DNA from: Dictyobacter formicarum
GTDB taxonomy: Bacteria; Chloroflexota; Ktedonobacteria; Ktedonobacterales; Ktedonobacteraceae
Direction of reading: 5' to 3'
Length of the DNA: 64,000 nucleotides
Assembly: GCF_016587435.1 (NCBI RefSeq)
Contig: NZ_BNJJ01000002.1
Location: 124,001-188,000 of the forward strand
Shown here: positions 8,524 through 18,213 of the stretch, piece after piece
How the letters are laid out: each line of letters opens with the position of its first letter
Numbering within the stretch: the first letter of the stretch is position 1
Translations under genes and position numbers: made by a program
Notes under the pieces: generated by a model
Told to the model about the DNA's origin: nothing
What the model saw: only the letters and a program-made list of their open reading frames with translations
Databases searched by the model: none

Positions 8524-9702
8524 ATGGATGCGTCTGAAAGTGCCCTCAATATGGTTGTTCTGAAGGTTGCATCACGATGCAACCTCAATTGCTCCTATTG
8601 TTATGTATACAACAAAGCGGACGCTACCTGGAAGCAGCGCCCGGCTATTATGTCTGAGGCGGTTTTTGAGGCTTCGTTGGAGCGTATCCGTCGGCACTGC
8701 TTATTTTCTGGACAGAAATCGATCACACTCCTGTTTCATGGAGGGGAGCCTTCCTTGGTTGGAGTGAAACGTTTCGATGCCTGGTGTACGAAAGCGCGTC
8801 AATCATTGGAGGAGGTAGTAGAAGTTCGCTTCATGCTTCAGACCAATGGGACACTGCTTAACCGGGCATGGGCAAGGGTGTTGTTGAAACATCAGGTGCG
8901 AGTTGGTATCAGTATGGATGGCCCTGAGGAGTTACATAACGCCTATCGAGTAGATCACAAAGGGCAAGGTTCTTATGAAAATGTGGTGCAGGGTTTGAAT
9001 GTATTGCGAGAGGAACATGTGGCGTTTGGCGTCTTATCGGTCATTCAACTCGGGGCTGATCCACTTGCCATTCATCATCATTTCCTATCATTGGGGTGCA
9101 AGAGCATCAGCTATATTCTTCCTGATTTTACGCATGACACTATCGGGCCGATTCGCGAGCGTTACGGCCCGACTCCTTGTGCTGACTTTCTCATTCCTAT
9201 TTTCGATGATTGGTGGTTCAACGGCACTCTAGACGTGCGGATAAGGGATTTTTGGAATATTGCCAGACTCATTATGGGAGGTGATAGCTTAACTGACTCT
9301 CTAGGGAATAATCCCTTCCATTTTATTTTTGTGGAGACGGACGGTAGAATTGAGGGACTTGACGTTTTGCGTGTGTGTTCGGAAGGTATGACCAGTACAA
9401 CGCTAAATGTGTAATACGCTGATTTTCGCGATATTATGCAGGCAAGTGCTCTTCACACACATGCGATATTCACAGGGATGCCTCTGCCTGAGGCTTGCAC
9501 TTCCTGTCCAGAGCGGGACACTTGTGGTGGAGGGTATCTTCCTCACCGTTATTCAAAACAGCGGGACTTCGATAATCCGAGTATCTGGTGCGCTGATTTG
9601 CTGCGACTGTTTGCCCATATACGCTCTCGCATGGGAGTTTCAATCGAAGAAACGCAATTGCGTCGTCAAGTACTACGTGAGAAGGCGCTGAATCCAATCT
9701 AA
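8524..9702 (+). pseudogene. radical SAM/SPASM peptide maturase (FxsB/cyclophane type) with internal TAA
   Basis: ATG 8524 is chosen over ATG 8500 because GGAGAGG at 8508-8514 is spaced 9 nt from it. The radical SAM motif is C-x3-C-x2-C at residues 19, 23 and 26 (ASRCNLNCSYCYVY). SLTLLFHGGEP-like and QTNGTLLN segments follow. The frame reaches LRVCSEGMTSTTLNV and meets TAA at 9412-9414. In the same frame it then continues with ADFRDIMQASALHTHAIF and a SPASM Cys cluster, CTSCPERDTCGGGYLPHRYS, then FDNPSIWCADLLRLFAHI, ending at TAA 9702. Those C-terminal motifs typify enzymes that crosslink an aromatic ring to a beta-carbon in F/W/Y-x-x motifs. Without the stop the product is 392 residues. A CAA-to-TAA change would explain it; sequencing error or readthrough are alternatives. 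Confidence 0.8.
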
Positions 9703-9828
9703 GCCATGCATCTTCCTCCGGAAGCCGGAGGGGTTCTCGTTGTTGCTGGTGTTACGGCAAAAGCTGAACAACGGGTTGATTGACAAAGAGCCAGGAAGTG
9801 ATCTCATAGAAGTGAAAAGGAGCTAAAC

Positions 9829-10719
9829 ATGGATATTGAGCCTCTGCCTTCTGATCAGACAGATGACCGCTTCGGCGAGGTTCCTTTGGACACCTGGGGG
9901 CAACTCATTGATCCAGAGCCCGACGGAGCAGGACTAGCTGGTCCATTTCGCTATCCTGCAACATTGCATGGTAATACCCCAAACTTCCAGGTATATTACA
10001 ATCCGAACCTGAACTCTGCTGGTGAGGCGCTTGCCAATAGGGTCTTAGAAACATGCGAGAGGGACTATAAAACTCTCTCAGATTACTTTGGAAACATTAC
10101 TCCGCCAGGTTTCCCTTGCAACGTTATCATTGCCTCGGAAATCACGGGCGCGTGGCATGCAGATTGTAAATCCACGGATATTTACTGTCAAGCGATAACC
10201 AAACCCGGCCTGGATATTGACGCTACTCCCTTCGCGCTTGCTGCTGAAATCATCGAAGTGTTCTCTGCTGCACAGGCCAGTGGCTGGGATTGCGAATCGA
10301 GTGCTGGCGAGGGACTTTCTCGGGTTCTAGCAGCCGAACTTTATCCGGCAGAGCTGGGCATCTTCGCCACCGCCGCTGTATGGTTGAATACACCATCTCG
10401 CCCGGATTTCGTGAATGTGAGCGATCCTACAGATAGGCATCCAATTTCAACCGGATGTTCAGTCTTATTTCTGAATTATCTGCATTACCAACTAGGATTC
10501 ACCTGGAAGGAGATCATTCAGGCGGGAGCACCGACACTCGCACAAACCTACGCTAATCTGATAAAATTGCGGGCCGGTTCAACAGCGTCGGGGGATGTTT
10601 TCCAGCAATTTAAGACCCTTCTGCAAGCGTACTTTCCTGTGGGGACTCCAACTGGACTAAAGAATGATAACCCGTTCCCGTTACCACCTCCAGGGACTAC
10701 TGCGGCGGCAAGTTCTTAG
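9829..10719 (+). CDS. hypothetical protein of the RiPP locus, 296 aa
   Basis: AAAGGAG lies 6 nt before ATG. The N-terminus is acidic and lacks a signal peptide. The middle (VYYNPNLNSAGEALANRVLE, ADCKSTDIYCQAIT, FALAAEIIEVFSAAQ, AGEGLSRVLAAELYPAELG) resembles a gluzincin-like fold. The AAEIIEVF stretch occupies the place of an HExxH helix but lacks the histidines, so peptidase activity is doubtful. The end is Pro-rich (PFPLPPPGTT). It follows the radical SAM/SPASM gene by ~125 bp on the same strand and is probably co-expressed. Function unknown. Confidence 0.55.
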   Translation: MDIEPLPSDQTDDRFGEVPLDTWGQLIDPEPDGAGLAGPFRYPATLHGNTPNFQVYYNPNLNSAGEALANRVLETCERDYKTLSDYFGNITPPGFPCNVIIASEITGAWHADCKSTDIYCQAITKPGLDIDATPFALAAEIIEVFSAAQASGWDCESSAGEGLSRVLAAELYPAELGIFATAAVWLNTPSRPDFVNVSDPTDRHPISTGCSVLFLNYLHYQLGFTWKEIIQAGAPTLAQTYANLIKLRAGSTASGDVFQQFKTLLQAYFPVGTPTGLKNDNPFPLPPPGTTAAASS

Positions 10720-11005
10720 CTCGACTTTTCTGCATTTCCCATGGAGAAGCGAGGTGTTTAGCGCTGCTCAAAAACCTTCCGTGGCTGCTTGAGTTTGGCA
10801 GCGGGGGAGGAGCGAGGCAGGAGAGTCGGAGAGAGGAGCTTGCCCGGGCAGTACAACAGAGTCGATAGGCAGTCAAAAAACGACGCAGGTCCACCGTGGC
10901 TTGATGGTCTCATCGACTCCACGTATTGACTTGACAGTTCCTCCCTGTGCATGCTCTCCTGAGAGGCGGTGTAAGGAGCGTAAACTGTGCGTGAGGAGAA
11001 GCAGT

Positions 11006-12823
11006 GTGATTCCACTCCCTGTGCCAAAACGAAGTGAGGTCTCCAGAGAATATACGTGGGACCTTGAGAGCATCTTTTCATATGATGAGGATTGGGAGCG
11101 CAATTTTCAGGCGCTTGAGAAGCACATCCCCGAATTTGAGGTCCTCAATAGGATGCTCACTCAGAGTGGACAGACGTTGTTCGCGGTTTTACGCACGCGC
11201 GATGAGTTGTTTGCAGAAGTCGAACGCCTCCTTGTCTACGCCTCTATGCGCAGGGACGAGGACAACACAAGGCGCCAGTATCACCGAATGGTCGATCGTT
11301 CTATGCAATTGTATGCCCGTATTGTCACGATTGCTTCTTCTATTGAACCAGAAATACTAGCGTTACCGCAAACGACGGTGAACCATTTTCTAGTGGAGAC
11401 GCCGGGTCTGCAAATCTACGCACATCAACTGCACGATGTGAATCGGAGGCGTCTCCATGTGCGCTCATCCGAAGTAGAGGCTGTCCTCGTTGAACTCGGC
11501 AAAACCACTGACGCTTCAGAAACTATTTTCACTATTATGAGTACCAGCGATTTACACCTACCCACGATTACAGATGAGGCTGGCAGACAGGTCCTCTTAA
11601 CGAAAGGAAACTATCAACTCTATCGACAAAGTGCCGACTCTCGTATCCGTCAGCAGGCGTTTGAGAAAATGCACGGTGCATTTCACAACCATCGGCATGC
11701 TATGGCCGCTGTATTGTCATCTAAAGTCAAGAGCAATATCTTTTATGCTAGACAGCGGGGGTATGATTCTTGCTGTCAACACGCTCTTGCGCGCTATAAT
11801 ATTCCCCTTTGCGTTTACGATAATATGATCGATATTGTCAATGAGCATATTCCACTCCTCAATAGGTATATGAAATTGCGGAAGCGTCTGCTGGAGCTCG
11901 ACACATTACACATGTATGATTTATATGTTCCTATTATGACACCTCTTCATCAGCAAAAGATCAGCTACCAGCAGGCTTGTGATACGATTCTTGAAGCATT
12001 AGCACCGCTAGGAGAGCATTATGTTAGCAATCTCGAGTCAGCAATCAAAGGGCGCTGGATTGATGTCTATGAGACGGCAGGCAAAAGCAGCGGGGCATAT
12101 AGTAGTGTAGCGTATAGGAGTCACCCGTTTGTCTTCTTAAATTTTCAGAATGATTATGATAGTATGTACACCCTGGCGCACGAACTCGGACATGCTCTCC
12201 ATGCCTTTTATAGCTGCGCCCACCAGCCCTATGTCTATAGTGCGCCTACCACTTTCCTGGCGGAAGTAGCATCGACCTTGAATGAATGTTTGCTAACCGA
12301 GCATCTATTCAAAACGACTTCTGATCCTACTAAGCGTCTGGCGATCCTGAACCATTCGCTAGAAAGGTTCCGGGGAATACTTTTCAGGCAAGCCATGTTC
12401 GCGGAGTTTGAGCGACAGATTCATCGTCATGCAGAGCAGGATGGACGGTTGACAGCAGATATACTCTGTTCGTTGTACCACACACTCAACGAGAAATACT
12501 ATGGGGCAGAGGTCATTGTGGATGAATTGATCGATATTGAGTGGGCACGTATTCCTCATTTCTACCGCACCTTCTATGTCTATCAATATGCCACGGGCTT
12601 TTCTGCAGCTTCTGCTCTAGTACAACAGCTCCTGCGAGATGGAAAGCCCGCCGCTACGCGCTACATTGAGCTACTCTGTTCAGGCAGTAGTGACTACAGC
12701 ATTGACCTCTTGAAGAAGGCGGGGGTCGATATAACGTTACATGAGACCGTACGCAGGGCGTTAGCCCTTTGCGAGGCACATTTGTCACAACTAGAACAAC
12801 TTGTCCCGTATCTGGTAAAGTAG
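11006..12823 (+). CDS. pepF: oligoendopeptidase F-type M3 metallopeptidase
   Basis: The GTG start at 11006 has GAGGAG 7 nt upstream and gives about 605 residues, usual for the family; the longer upstream frame lacks such a site. The start region RSEVSREYTWDLESIF is the typical PepF N-terminus. The catalytic zinc motif is HELGH in YTLAHELGHALHAFYS, with downstream PTTFLAEVASTLNECL supplying the third ligand Glu. The enzyme is a cytosolic zinc peptidase cleaving short peptides. Placed just after the RiPP genes, it could trim a leader or simply be a housekeeping gene. It lies 290 bp from the previous gene and probably has its own promoter. Confidence 0.9.
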   Translation: MIPLPVPKRSEVSREYTWDLESIFSYDEDWERNFQALEKHIPEFEVLNRMLTQSGQTLFAVLRTRDELFAEVERLLVYASMRRDEDNTRRQYHRMVDRSMQLYARIVTIASSIEPEILALPQTTVNHFLVETPGLQIYAHQLHDVNRRRLHVRSSEVEAVLVELGKTTDASETIFTIMSTSDLHLPTITDEAGRQVLLTKGNYQLYRQSADSRIRQQAFEKMHGAFHNHRHAMAAVLSSKVKSNIFYARQRGYDSCCQHALARYNIPLCVYDNMIDIVNEHIPLLNRYMKLRKRLLELDTLHMYDLYVPIMTPLHQQKISYQQACDTILEALAPLGEHYVSNLESAIKGRWIDVYETAGKSSGAYSSVAYRSHPFVFLNFQNDYDSMYTLAHELGHALHAFYSCAHQPYVYSAPTTFLAEVASTLNECLLTEHLFKTTSDPTKRLAILNHSLERFRGILFRQAMFAEFERQIHRHAEQDGRLTADILCSLYHTLNEKYYGAEVIVDELIDIEWARIPHFYRTFYVYQYATGFSAASALVQQLLRDGKPAATRYIELLCSGSSDYSIDLLKKAGVDITLHETVRRALALCEAHLSQLEQLVPYLVK

Positions 12824-12915
12824 ATAGTGAATGAAGAGTGGTACGAGAACTATGACAGGTAAACGGAAAAATATAGACACCCACATTCACATTGAACGTG
12901 GTGATGGAAAGCTTT

Positions 12916-13190
12916 CTACATGACTGCTTCACCTAAGTCAAGTTGTCGCACGATGGGTTCAGGAGGCCGAGCATCAAGCTGCTGCACTGGATAGAGCCGC
13001 TTGCGTTTGATGCGTGCGTCCGCCGTGCGGAATGGCCAGTTGACGGTGCCCACATGCTGGTTGCAATGATCTTGCCAGCTCTGTACCTGCCGACAGAGTT
13101 CCTCAACAGTGGCGATATTGTGGGCCACGTCCTGCCGAGCCAGCACACTTAATTCGATTTCAGCAATGTTGAGCCAAAATGCATGCTTGG
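12916..13190 (-). pseudogene. IS630-family transposase C-terminal remnant
   Basis: The reverse strand encodes PKHAFWLNIAEIELSVLARQ and TVNWPFRTADARIKRKRLYP, the last third of an IS630-type DDE transposase including the region around the final acidic residue. The N-terminal HTH and first two catalytic Asp residues are missing. The same segment is found intact in the IS630 copy near 58.5 kb. No terminal repeats were found around it. Confidence 0.75.
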
Positions 13191-13358
13191 GAGGTTCACA
13201 GGGCTTTTTGAACGTCGAACCTGTACGACAGGAATACGCAGCACTCAACTGAATAGTGCTGCACATTTTGCTCCTCGTGGTAATCGGGCCGGGCTGGCTG
13301 TTCTGTTAAAAGGGCGCGTGTTGCCCTCCCTTTTGAGCTGCTCAAAGCAGCGGTCCTA

Positions 13359-14450
13359 TCAGGCGTAGGAGATAGCGTCATCTTGCGTCAGGGTTGAGCC
13401 GATCTTCCACTCCTCTGTGAAGGTCCTTTCATCTCGTTCAGCTCGCGCAGTCATGACCACCTGGTCGATGTCATCCTGTTCTGCCGAGGGGAGTGGAGTC
13501 TGTACCGCGACACGCAGTACAGTTGTGGTGGCACACAGCCTGGTTGCAGGCTGATAGTTCCCTTGCGCACAAGCCACGGCGGCGATGCCTTCCAGACACC
13601 AGGCGGTATAGGTGGCATTGCCCGGCCGCTGGTAGACCGTCAGGCTCTCCGGTAACGCTTTTTGCACGCTCATAGTTCTGCTCCTGGCGAGCAAGATGGC
13701 CCGCAGGGTGAGGATGTTGGCAATACTCCAGGTTATATCAAGGGCACGCGTCCTGGCGAAAGCTTCTTCCAACAACGCGGTGGCACGTGCAAGTTCCCCG
13801 CGTTTGCGCGCCAACTCGCCGAGGTTCAGCAGGGCAAAGTCCAATGGGACGCGCATCTTCCGCATCATCTGCCCGTTTGGTCATGGCGTAACTTCCTGTG
13901 TAGTAGGCGCTGGCCTCGTCTTCCTTTTCCGAGGCCAGCGCTATGGAACCGAGCGTGGCAAGCACGTGGGTGATTTCGAATTGGTCTCCCGTCCGCCTTG
14001 CCAATGCCAGTGCCTCTCTGGCGAAAGCTTCTGCGCGCTCATTCCTGCCCAGATGCATGCCCAGGCGCGCGGCATTATAGTATGCTCTACTGCGCACGGC
14101 GGCGGGACCGTCTGCGCCTTAGTAGCCTCGTCCAGCGTAAGCAAGCGTTCCAGCCACATGCTCCCCTCGCTCATCTGACTGCCTTTCAATCAGAACAGTC
14201 CAAAACACGCAGCCAGCCGCAGGCCGAGCGCCACCTCACCTCGCTTATAGGCAAAGTCGAGCGTCGCATGTCCATTGGCCGATTCCGACTCGAGGCGTGC
14301 TTCACGGCTCCCCTGAGATGGTCCTACGCGCTCCGCTTCCTCGGCCAACTCCGCATACTACTCGGCATGGCGCCGCTGTTAGAGGTCCGCTTCCCCGGCT
14401 GTTCGCAATTGTTTGATCGCATACTCGCGAATCACTTCGAGCTGTCAGCG
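13359..14450 (-). pseudogene. AfsR/LuxR-type TPR regulator, C-terminal relic
   Basis: Read leftward, three frames in turn carry one TPR array: LDFAYKRGEVALGLRLAA, then EGSMWLERLLTLDEA, then RSRAYYNAARLGMHLGRNE with AREALALARRTGDQFE. After a shift near 13.87 kb comes FALLNLGELARKRGEL to the end ISYA at 13359. This is the tetratricopeptide tail of large NB-ARC/LuxR or AfsR-like ATPase regulators. The ATPase and DNA-binding domains are absent, and several frame breaks confirm decay. Confidence 0.65.
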
Positions 14451-14686
14451 CCGGTTCATTTTTGATCGGAAATCGCCATTTTTGTGCTCTTGATTGAAAG
14501 AAAAACAGCGGTGTTTTTCTTGGTCAAAAGGGGTCGGCGCAATGCATTGTCGGCGTTATGGAGATCGGCGTTTTTTCACCGGCGTTAATATAAGGAGAAG
14601 GATTATTCATGAGTTATGAATAAAGGAGGCCTGAAAAAGGCGAAAATAACCATTTTTGTGGTATACTTGTTTGTTACTATACAGCA

Positions 14687-15067
14687 ATGAATTTCAATGC
14701 ATGTGAAAGGATTGTGGCGTTTCTTATAGATGAGCAGCAAGCAACCGCCTTGCCTGTAACGCTGTTCTACTCGTACGCGCGCGAGGATGAAGCGCTTCGA
14801 GATGAATTGGAAAAGCACCTGAGCCCGCTGAGGCGACAGGGGATCATCTCCTCCTGGCACGACCGGCGCATACAGCCCAGGGTCGAATGGGCACAGGCCA
14901 TTGATGATCAGCTCAACGCTGCATCGGTCATCCTGTTTCTTATCAGCCCCGATTTCTTGGCTTCTGACTATTGCTATGGGAGAGAGATGCGACGCGCACT
15001 GGAACGGCATGAAGCTAAGAAAGCCATCGTGATCCCCGTCTTGTTCAGGGCAATCGCATCTAAATAA
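14687..15067 (+). CDS. TIR-domain protein, truncated by an IS
   Basis: The frame is 126 residues. From residue ~22 it is a TIR fold: VTLFYSYAREDEALRDELEK (box 1), GIISSWHDRRIQPRVEWAQA, then ASVILFLISPDFLASDYCYG and KAIVIPVLFRAI. The conserved Glu expected in active NADase TIRs could be the E of SYAREDE or of VEWAQA. The alignment stops abruptly at VLFRAIASK, 20 bp before the IS6-like element, where TIR proteins normally continue to an effector or TPR domain. It therefore looks 3'-truncated by that insertion. Bacterial TIR proteins act in defence or signalling; which applies here cannot be told. Confidence 0.75.
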   Translation: MNFNACERIVAFLIDEQQATALPVTLFYSYAREDEALRDELEKHLSPLRRQGIISSWHDRRIQPRVEWAQAIDDQLNAASVILFLISPDFLASDYCYGREMRRALERHEAKKAIVIPVLFRAIASK

Positions 15068-15089
15068 TCCCATCAGCAGTAAGGGAAAG

Positions 15090-16074
15090 GGTTCTGTCAG
15101 AACTCAAACCATCCTCTTGGCAGAGCACTCACACTTCTGCTATGCTCATCCCATGAAAACAGGATGGAACAGGAGTGTTGACCGATGAACTGCCCCTATT
15201 GTGCTGCCGCCACGACCAAGAAGCGAGCGAAGAAAACCAAACTGGGCTACGCAACGTTCTTTTGCTCTCCGTGTCAACATAGCTTTAACGAACGAACTGG
15301 TACCCCATTCAACTATCTAGCATTTCCCACGGACATCGTCCTGCTTGTGGTCTTGTGGCGATTGCGCTACAAACTGAGCTTGTGGGATGTCACCGAGTTA
15401 TTTTTAGAGCGCGGCTTTGTGTTGACGCATGAAACGGTTCGAGACCGGGAAGAGCGGTTTGCTCCCTTGATCGCGGACCACTTGCGGACCAAACGGCGAG
15501 GCCAAGTAGGAACCTCGTGGTATGTCGATGAAACCTACGTCAAAGTGCATGGGAAGTGGTGCTATCTCTATCGGGCCATTGATCGAGATGGCAATCTGGT
15601 TGATTCACGGCTGAGTGAAAAGAGGAACATGGATGCTGCCAAACCGTTCTTTAAGCAAGCCGTCGCGGTAGTCGGTCATACTCCAGAGACGGTCACAACA
15701 GACGGACATCGCTCTTATCCGCATGCCATACGCGAGATAATGGGAAATGATGTGGTGCATCGGACCAATGTGTATCTCAACAACCAGCTCGAACAAGACC
15801 ACCGAGGCATCAAACAACGCTATTATCCGATGCGTGGTTTCGAAAGCTTTGAATCGGCAGCCCGTTTCTGCCGTGCCTTTGATGAATTACGTCAGTATTT
15901 CCGTTATCGTTCTCCAACAAGGGAAACACTACCGCTGGCCCAACAACGACGGATATTCTGTGAGCGACTGGCCGCTTTGCAAGGACTGATGGGTGCAGTC
16001 GCATAGTTTTGCTAATGGTTCTGAGAAACGTTGAAGGTCTTGCGCACCTTGGTGTTCTCAGTTCTGACAGAACC
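15090..16074 (+). mobile_element. IS6-like element with zinc-ribbon transposase, 985 bp
   Basis: The ends are inverted repeats beginning GGTTCTGTCAGAACT at 15090 and its complement ending at 16074. One transposase fills the interior. A second copy of the same length lies at 44888-45872. No matching target duplication was found beside the ends. Confidence 0.85.
15185..16006 (+). CDS. IS6-like transposase with N-terminal zinc ribbon
   Basis: The product is 273 residues. The N-terminus has paired Cys motifs, NCPYCAAAT and FFCSPCQHSF, forming a zinc ribbon. The DDE core follows: SWYVDETYVKVHGKW (first Asp), TTDGHRSYPHAIRE (second Asp), and NNQLEQDHRGIKQRYYPMRGF (Glu). This is the IS6/DDE_Tnp_IS240 layout. 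The frame is intact, unlike the copy at 45 kb, so this is the likely active source. Its insertion probably truncated the TIR gene upstream. Confidence 0.9.
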   Translation: MNCPYCAAATTKKRAKKTKLGYATFFCSPCQHSFNERTGTPFNYLAFPTDIVLLVVLWRLRYKLSLWDVTELFLERGFVLTHETVRDREERFAPLIADHLRTKRRGQVGTSWYVDETYVKVHGKWCYLYRAIDRDGNLVDSRLSEKRNMDAAKPFFKQAVAVVGHTPETVTTDGHRSYPHAIREIMGNDVVHRTNVYLNNQLEQDHRGIKQRYYPMRGFESFESAARFCRAFDELRQYFRYRSPTRETLPLAQQRRIFCERLAALQGLMGAVA

Positions 16075-16207
16075 GGTTTTCTTTTCACGCACCAAACCAT
16101 TTCGTGATTCCTCATAGAGATCCATTTAGCGTACCAACAATGGGATACAGCGAACTGATCTCACAGGTCCCTAAATGGTGCGCCAGATGGCAGCCGCTCT
16201 CATGGGC

Positions 16208-17020
16208 TCAAGGCCTGAGAGAAAGCAAAAATTCCCTGACACCTGGAGTTCCTTCAGCTTCCAATACGTTGAGTAATGTGCTTCCTACAATGGCAATGTC
16301 ACTTTTATTGACGAGATAGCGAACATCCTCTGGACGCTGAACGCCAAACCCAACTGCAATGGGAGTGGATGCATACTGACGGCAGCGGGAGAGAAAGTCT
16401 GTTGTCGCCTCACCAAAAGACGTTTTGAACCCGGTTACGCCTTTTCGCGCCGCGCAATACCAGAATCCTTCCGCCTTCTTCGCCAGATACTCTAAGCGAT
16501 TGACCGGTGTATAGGGAGTGACCACGAGAATAGGATCGACCTGCTCTTGCTTGCAGGCAGCGAAGTATTCCTCGCTCTCCTCGGGGAATGCATCGGGCAC
16601 GATCAGCCCGCGGATTCCAATCGACTTGGCCGTTTCAACAAACCGCTGGACTCCATATTGGAGTAAAATGTTGTAATAGGTCATGAAAAGACAAGGAAGA
16701 GCAAAATCTCTCGTGACTTTTTGGGCAAAATCCAGACACTGCTCCACAGTCACTCCTCGTTCCAGGGCTTTCTGATTGGCCTTCAGGAACAGCGGACCAT
16801 CCGCAATTGGTTCAGAGAAAGGAATCTGTAACTCCACCAGGTCCACTCCACATTCCTGGAACAGACGAATCATTTCATAATTCACCTCGAAATCGGGATA
16901 GCCTACAATTTGATGCGCCATCAGTAAAATAGGCTTCCTTTTACGCTTTTCCAGAATCTCTTGAGCGAGTTTGCTGATACTGCGTGCTTTTCCGCTGGAT
17001 AAAAGCTTTCCATCCTTCAT
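16208..17020 (-). CDS. trpA: tryptophan synthase alpha chain
   Basis: The 270-residue protein is a TIM barrel with VDLVELQIPFSEPIADGP, holding the catalytic Glu and Asp equivalents of the retro-aldol site. AVGFGVQRPEDV is the phosphate-binding loop. It converts indole-3-glycerol phosphate to indole and glyceraldehyde 3-phosphate and partners TrpB. Some segments diverge from typical TrpA: LMAHQIVGYPD in place of the usual TAGYPD strand, and WYCAARKGVTGFKT near the usual YYVSRAGVTG. The ATG at 17020 lies inside the end of trpB, an 80-bp overlap, with AAGGATTAGG upstream as ribosome-binding site. Coupled translation is likely. Confidence 0.9.
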   Translation of the reverse strand: MKDGKLLSSGKARSISKLAQEILEKRKRKPILLMAHQIVGYPDFEVNYEMIRLFQECGVDLVELQIPFSEPIADGPLFLKANQKALERGVTVEQCLDFAQKVTRDFALPCLFMTYYNILLQYGVQRFVETAKSIGIRGLIVPDAFPEESEEYFAACKQEQVDPILVVTPYTPVNRLEYLAKKAEGFWYCAARKGVTGFKTSFGEATTDFLSRCRQYASTPIAVGFGVQRPEDVRYLVNKSDIAIVGSTLLNVLEAEGTPGVREFLLSLRP

Positions 17021-18197
17021 CGCCTAATCCTTCCGCTATGGTAAAAATATCTTTATCACCCCTGCCCGAGAGATTGATGATGACACAATCGTCCTGCGAG
17101 CACTGTTTGATTTCCCGAAAAGCTCCTGCAAAAGCATGGGCTGATTCAAGTGCAGGAATAATGCCTTCTCTGGTCATGACAAGCTGGAGAGCCTGAAGGA
17201 CTTCCTCATTAGTAGCCGCTTCAACGCGCACTCGCTGACGCTCTGCTAAATGGGCGATAAGAGGTGACACCCCTGTATAGTCGAGTCCGGCTGCAATACT
17301 ATAAGTGTCTACCATTTGTCCGTCTTCATTCTGGAGAAAGAAGGATTTGTACCCCTGGGCGATACCGATCCTGCCCTGCCCGTACGCGATTCGGGCAGCA
17401 TGTTTTCCGGTTATCGGTCCTTCTCCTCCAGCTTCTACCCCAATAAGTTCAACTTCGTCATCGGGCATGAACGCTTGAAAGACTCCCAGCGCATTTGAAC
17501 CTCCTCCCACACAGGCATAGACACGTTTAGGGAGCTTGCCTTCCAATTGAAGGAGTTGTTCCCTTGCCTCCTTGCCAATGATCGATTGAAAAAAAGCCAC
17601 CAGCGCTGGAAAAGGATGAGGGCCTGATGCGGTTCCTAACACGTAATGGGTTGTTTCAAAATTCGAAGCCCAATCCCGGAGCGCCTCATTTATCGCATCT
17701 TTGAGGGTGCGAGAACCGTCTTCCACCGGAATCACGTCCGCGCCGAAGCGTTTCATCCAAAAAACATTCGCATACTGGCGTTCTACATCTTCACTCCCCA
17801 TGTACACGGTCGCATGTAAGCCAAACTTCGCCGCCACAATAGCAGTGGCAACTCCATGCTGCCCGGCGCCGGTTTCGGCAATGACACGTGTTTTCTTCAT
17901 TCGTTTCGCGAGCATCGCTTGCCCCAAAGCATTATTCAGCTTATGAGCGCCTGAGTGATTCAAGTCCTCTCGCTTCAGGTAAATCCTGGGTCCGCCAAAA
18001 TACTCAGTCAATCTCGCGGCGTAGGTGAGTGGCGTTGGGCGACCGGAAAAGTTTGCCAGGCTCTCCTGATAGCTCTGCCAGAACACAGTATCCTGTTGTA
18101 TTTCAGCGAACGTTTCTTGTAATTCGTGAAAAGCAGGGTACAAAATCTCAGGAATAAACATTCCTCCATATGGTCCATAGTAACCATCAACGCTCAA
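16941..18197 (-). CDS. trpB: tryptophan synthase beta chain
   Basis: The 418-residue protein is of the TrpB1 type. HKLNNALGQA carries the PLP lysine, AETGAGQHGVATA is the substrate loop, and VGGGSNALG is the PLP phosphate loop. It condenses indole with serine. The start is a TTG at 18197 with a strong GGGAGGGG site about 6 nt upstream; no closer ATG exists. Only 16 bp separate it from the SorC-type regulator gene, and it overlaps trpA, so the three form one operon. Other trp genes are absent from the window. Confidence 0.92.
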   Translation of the reverse strand: MSVDGYYGPYGGMFIPEILYPAFHELQETFAEIQQDTVFWQSYQESLANFSGRPTPLTYAARLTEYFGGPRIYLKREDLNHSGAHKLNNALGQAMLAKRMKKTRVIAETGAGQHGVATAIVAAKFGLHATVYMGSEDVERQYANVFWMKRFGADVIPVEDGSRTLKDAINEALRDWASNFETTHYVLGTASGPHPFPALVAFFQSIIGKEAREQLLQLEGKLPKRVYACVGGGSNALGVFQAFMPDDEVELIGVEAGGEGPITGKHAARIAYGQGRIGIAQGYKSFFLQNEDGQMVDTYSIAAGLDYTGVSPLIAHLAERQRVRVEAATNEEVLQALQLVMTREGIIPALESAHAFAGAFREIKQCSQDDCVIINLSGRGDKDIFTIAEGLGDEGWKAFIQRKSTQYQQTRSRDSGKA

Positions 18198-18213
18198 TTG
18201 TTTCCCCTCCCTG

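Noticed and set aside
9715..9731. CCTCCGG/CCGGAGG hairpin after the SPASM maturase as an intrinsic terminator
   Set aside because: Stem of 7 bp without a following T-run; the next gene starts ~100 bp later on the same strand, so read-through is as likely.
15082..16082. 8-bp target duplication around the zinc-ribbon IS copy at 15 kb
   Set aside because: Flanking bases AGGGAAAG and GGTTTTCT do not match; a rearrangement after insertion is more likely.
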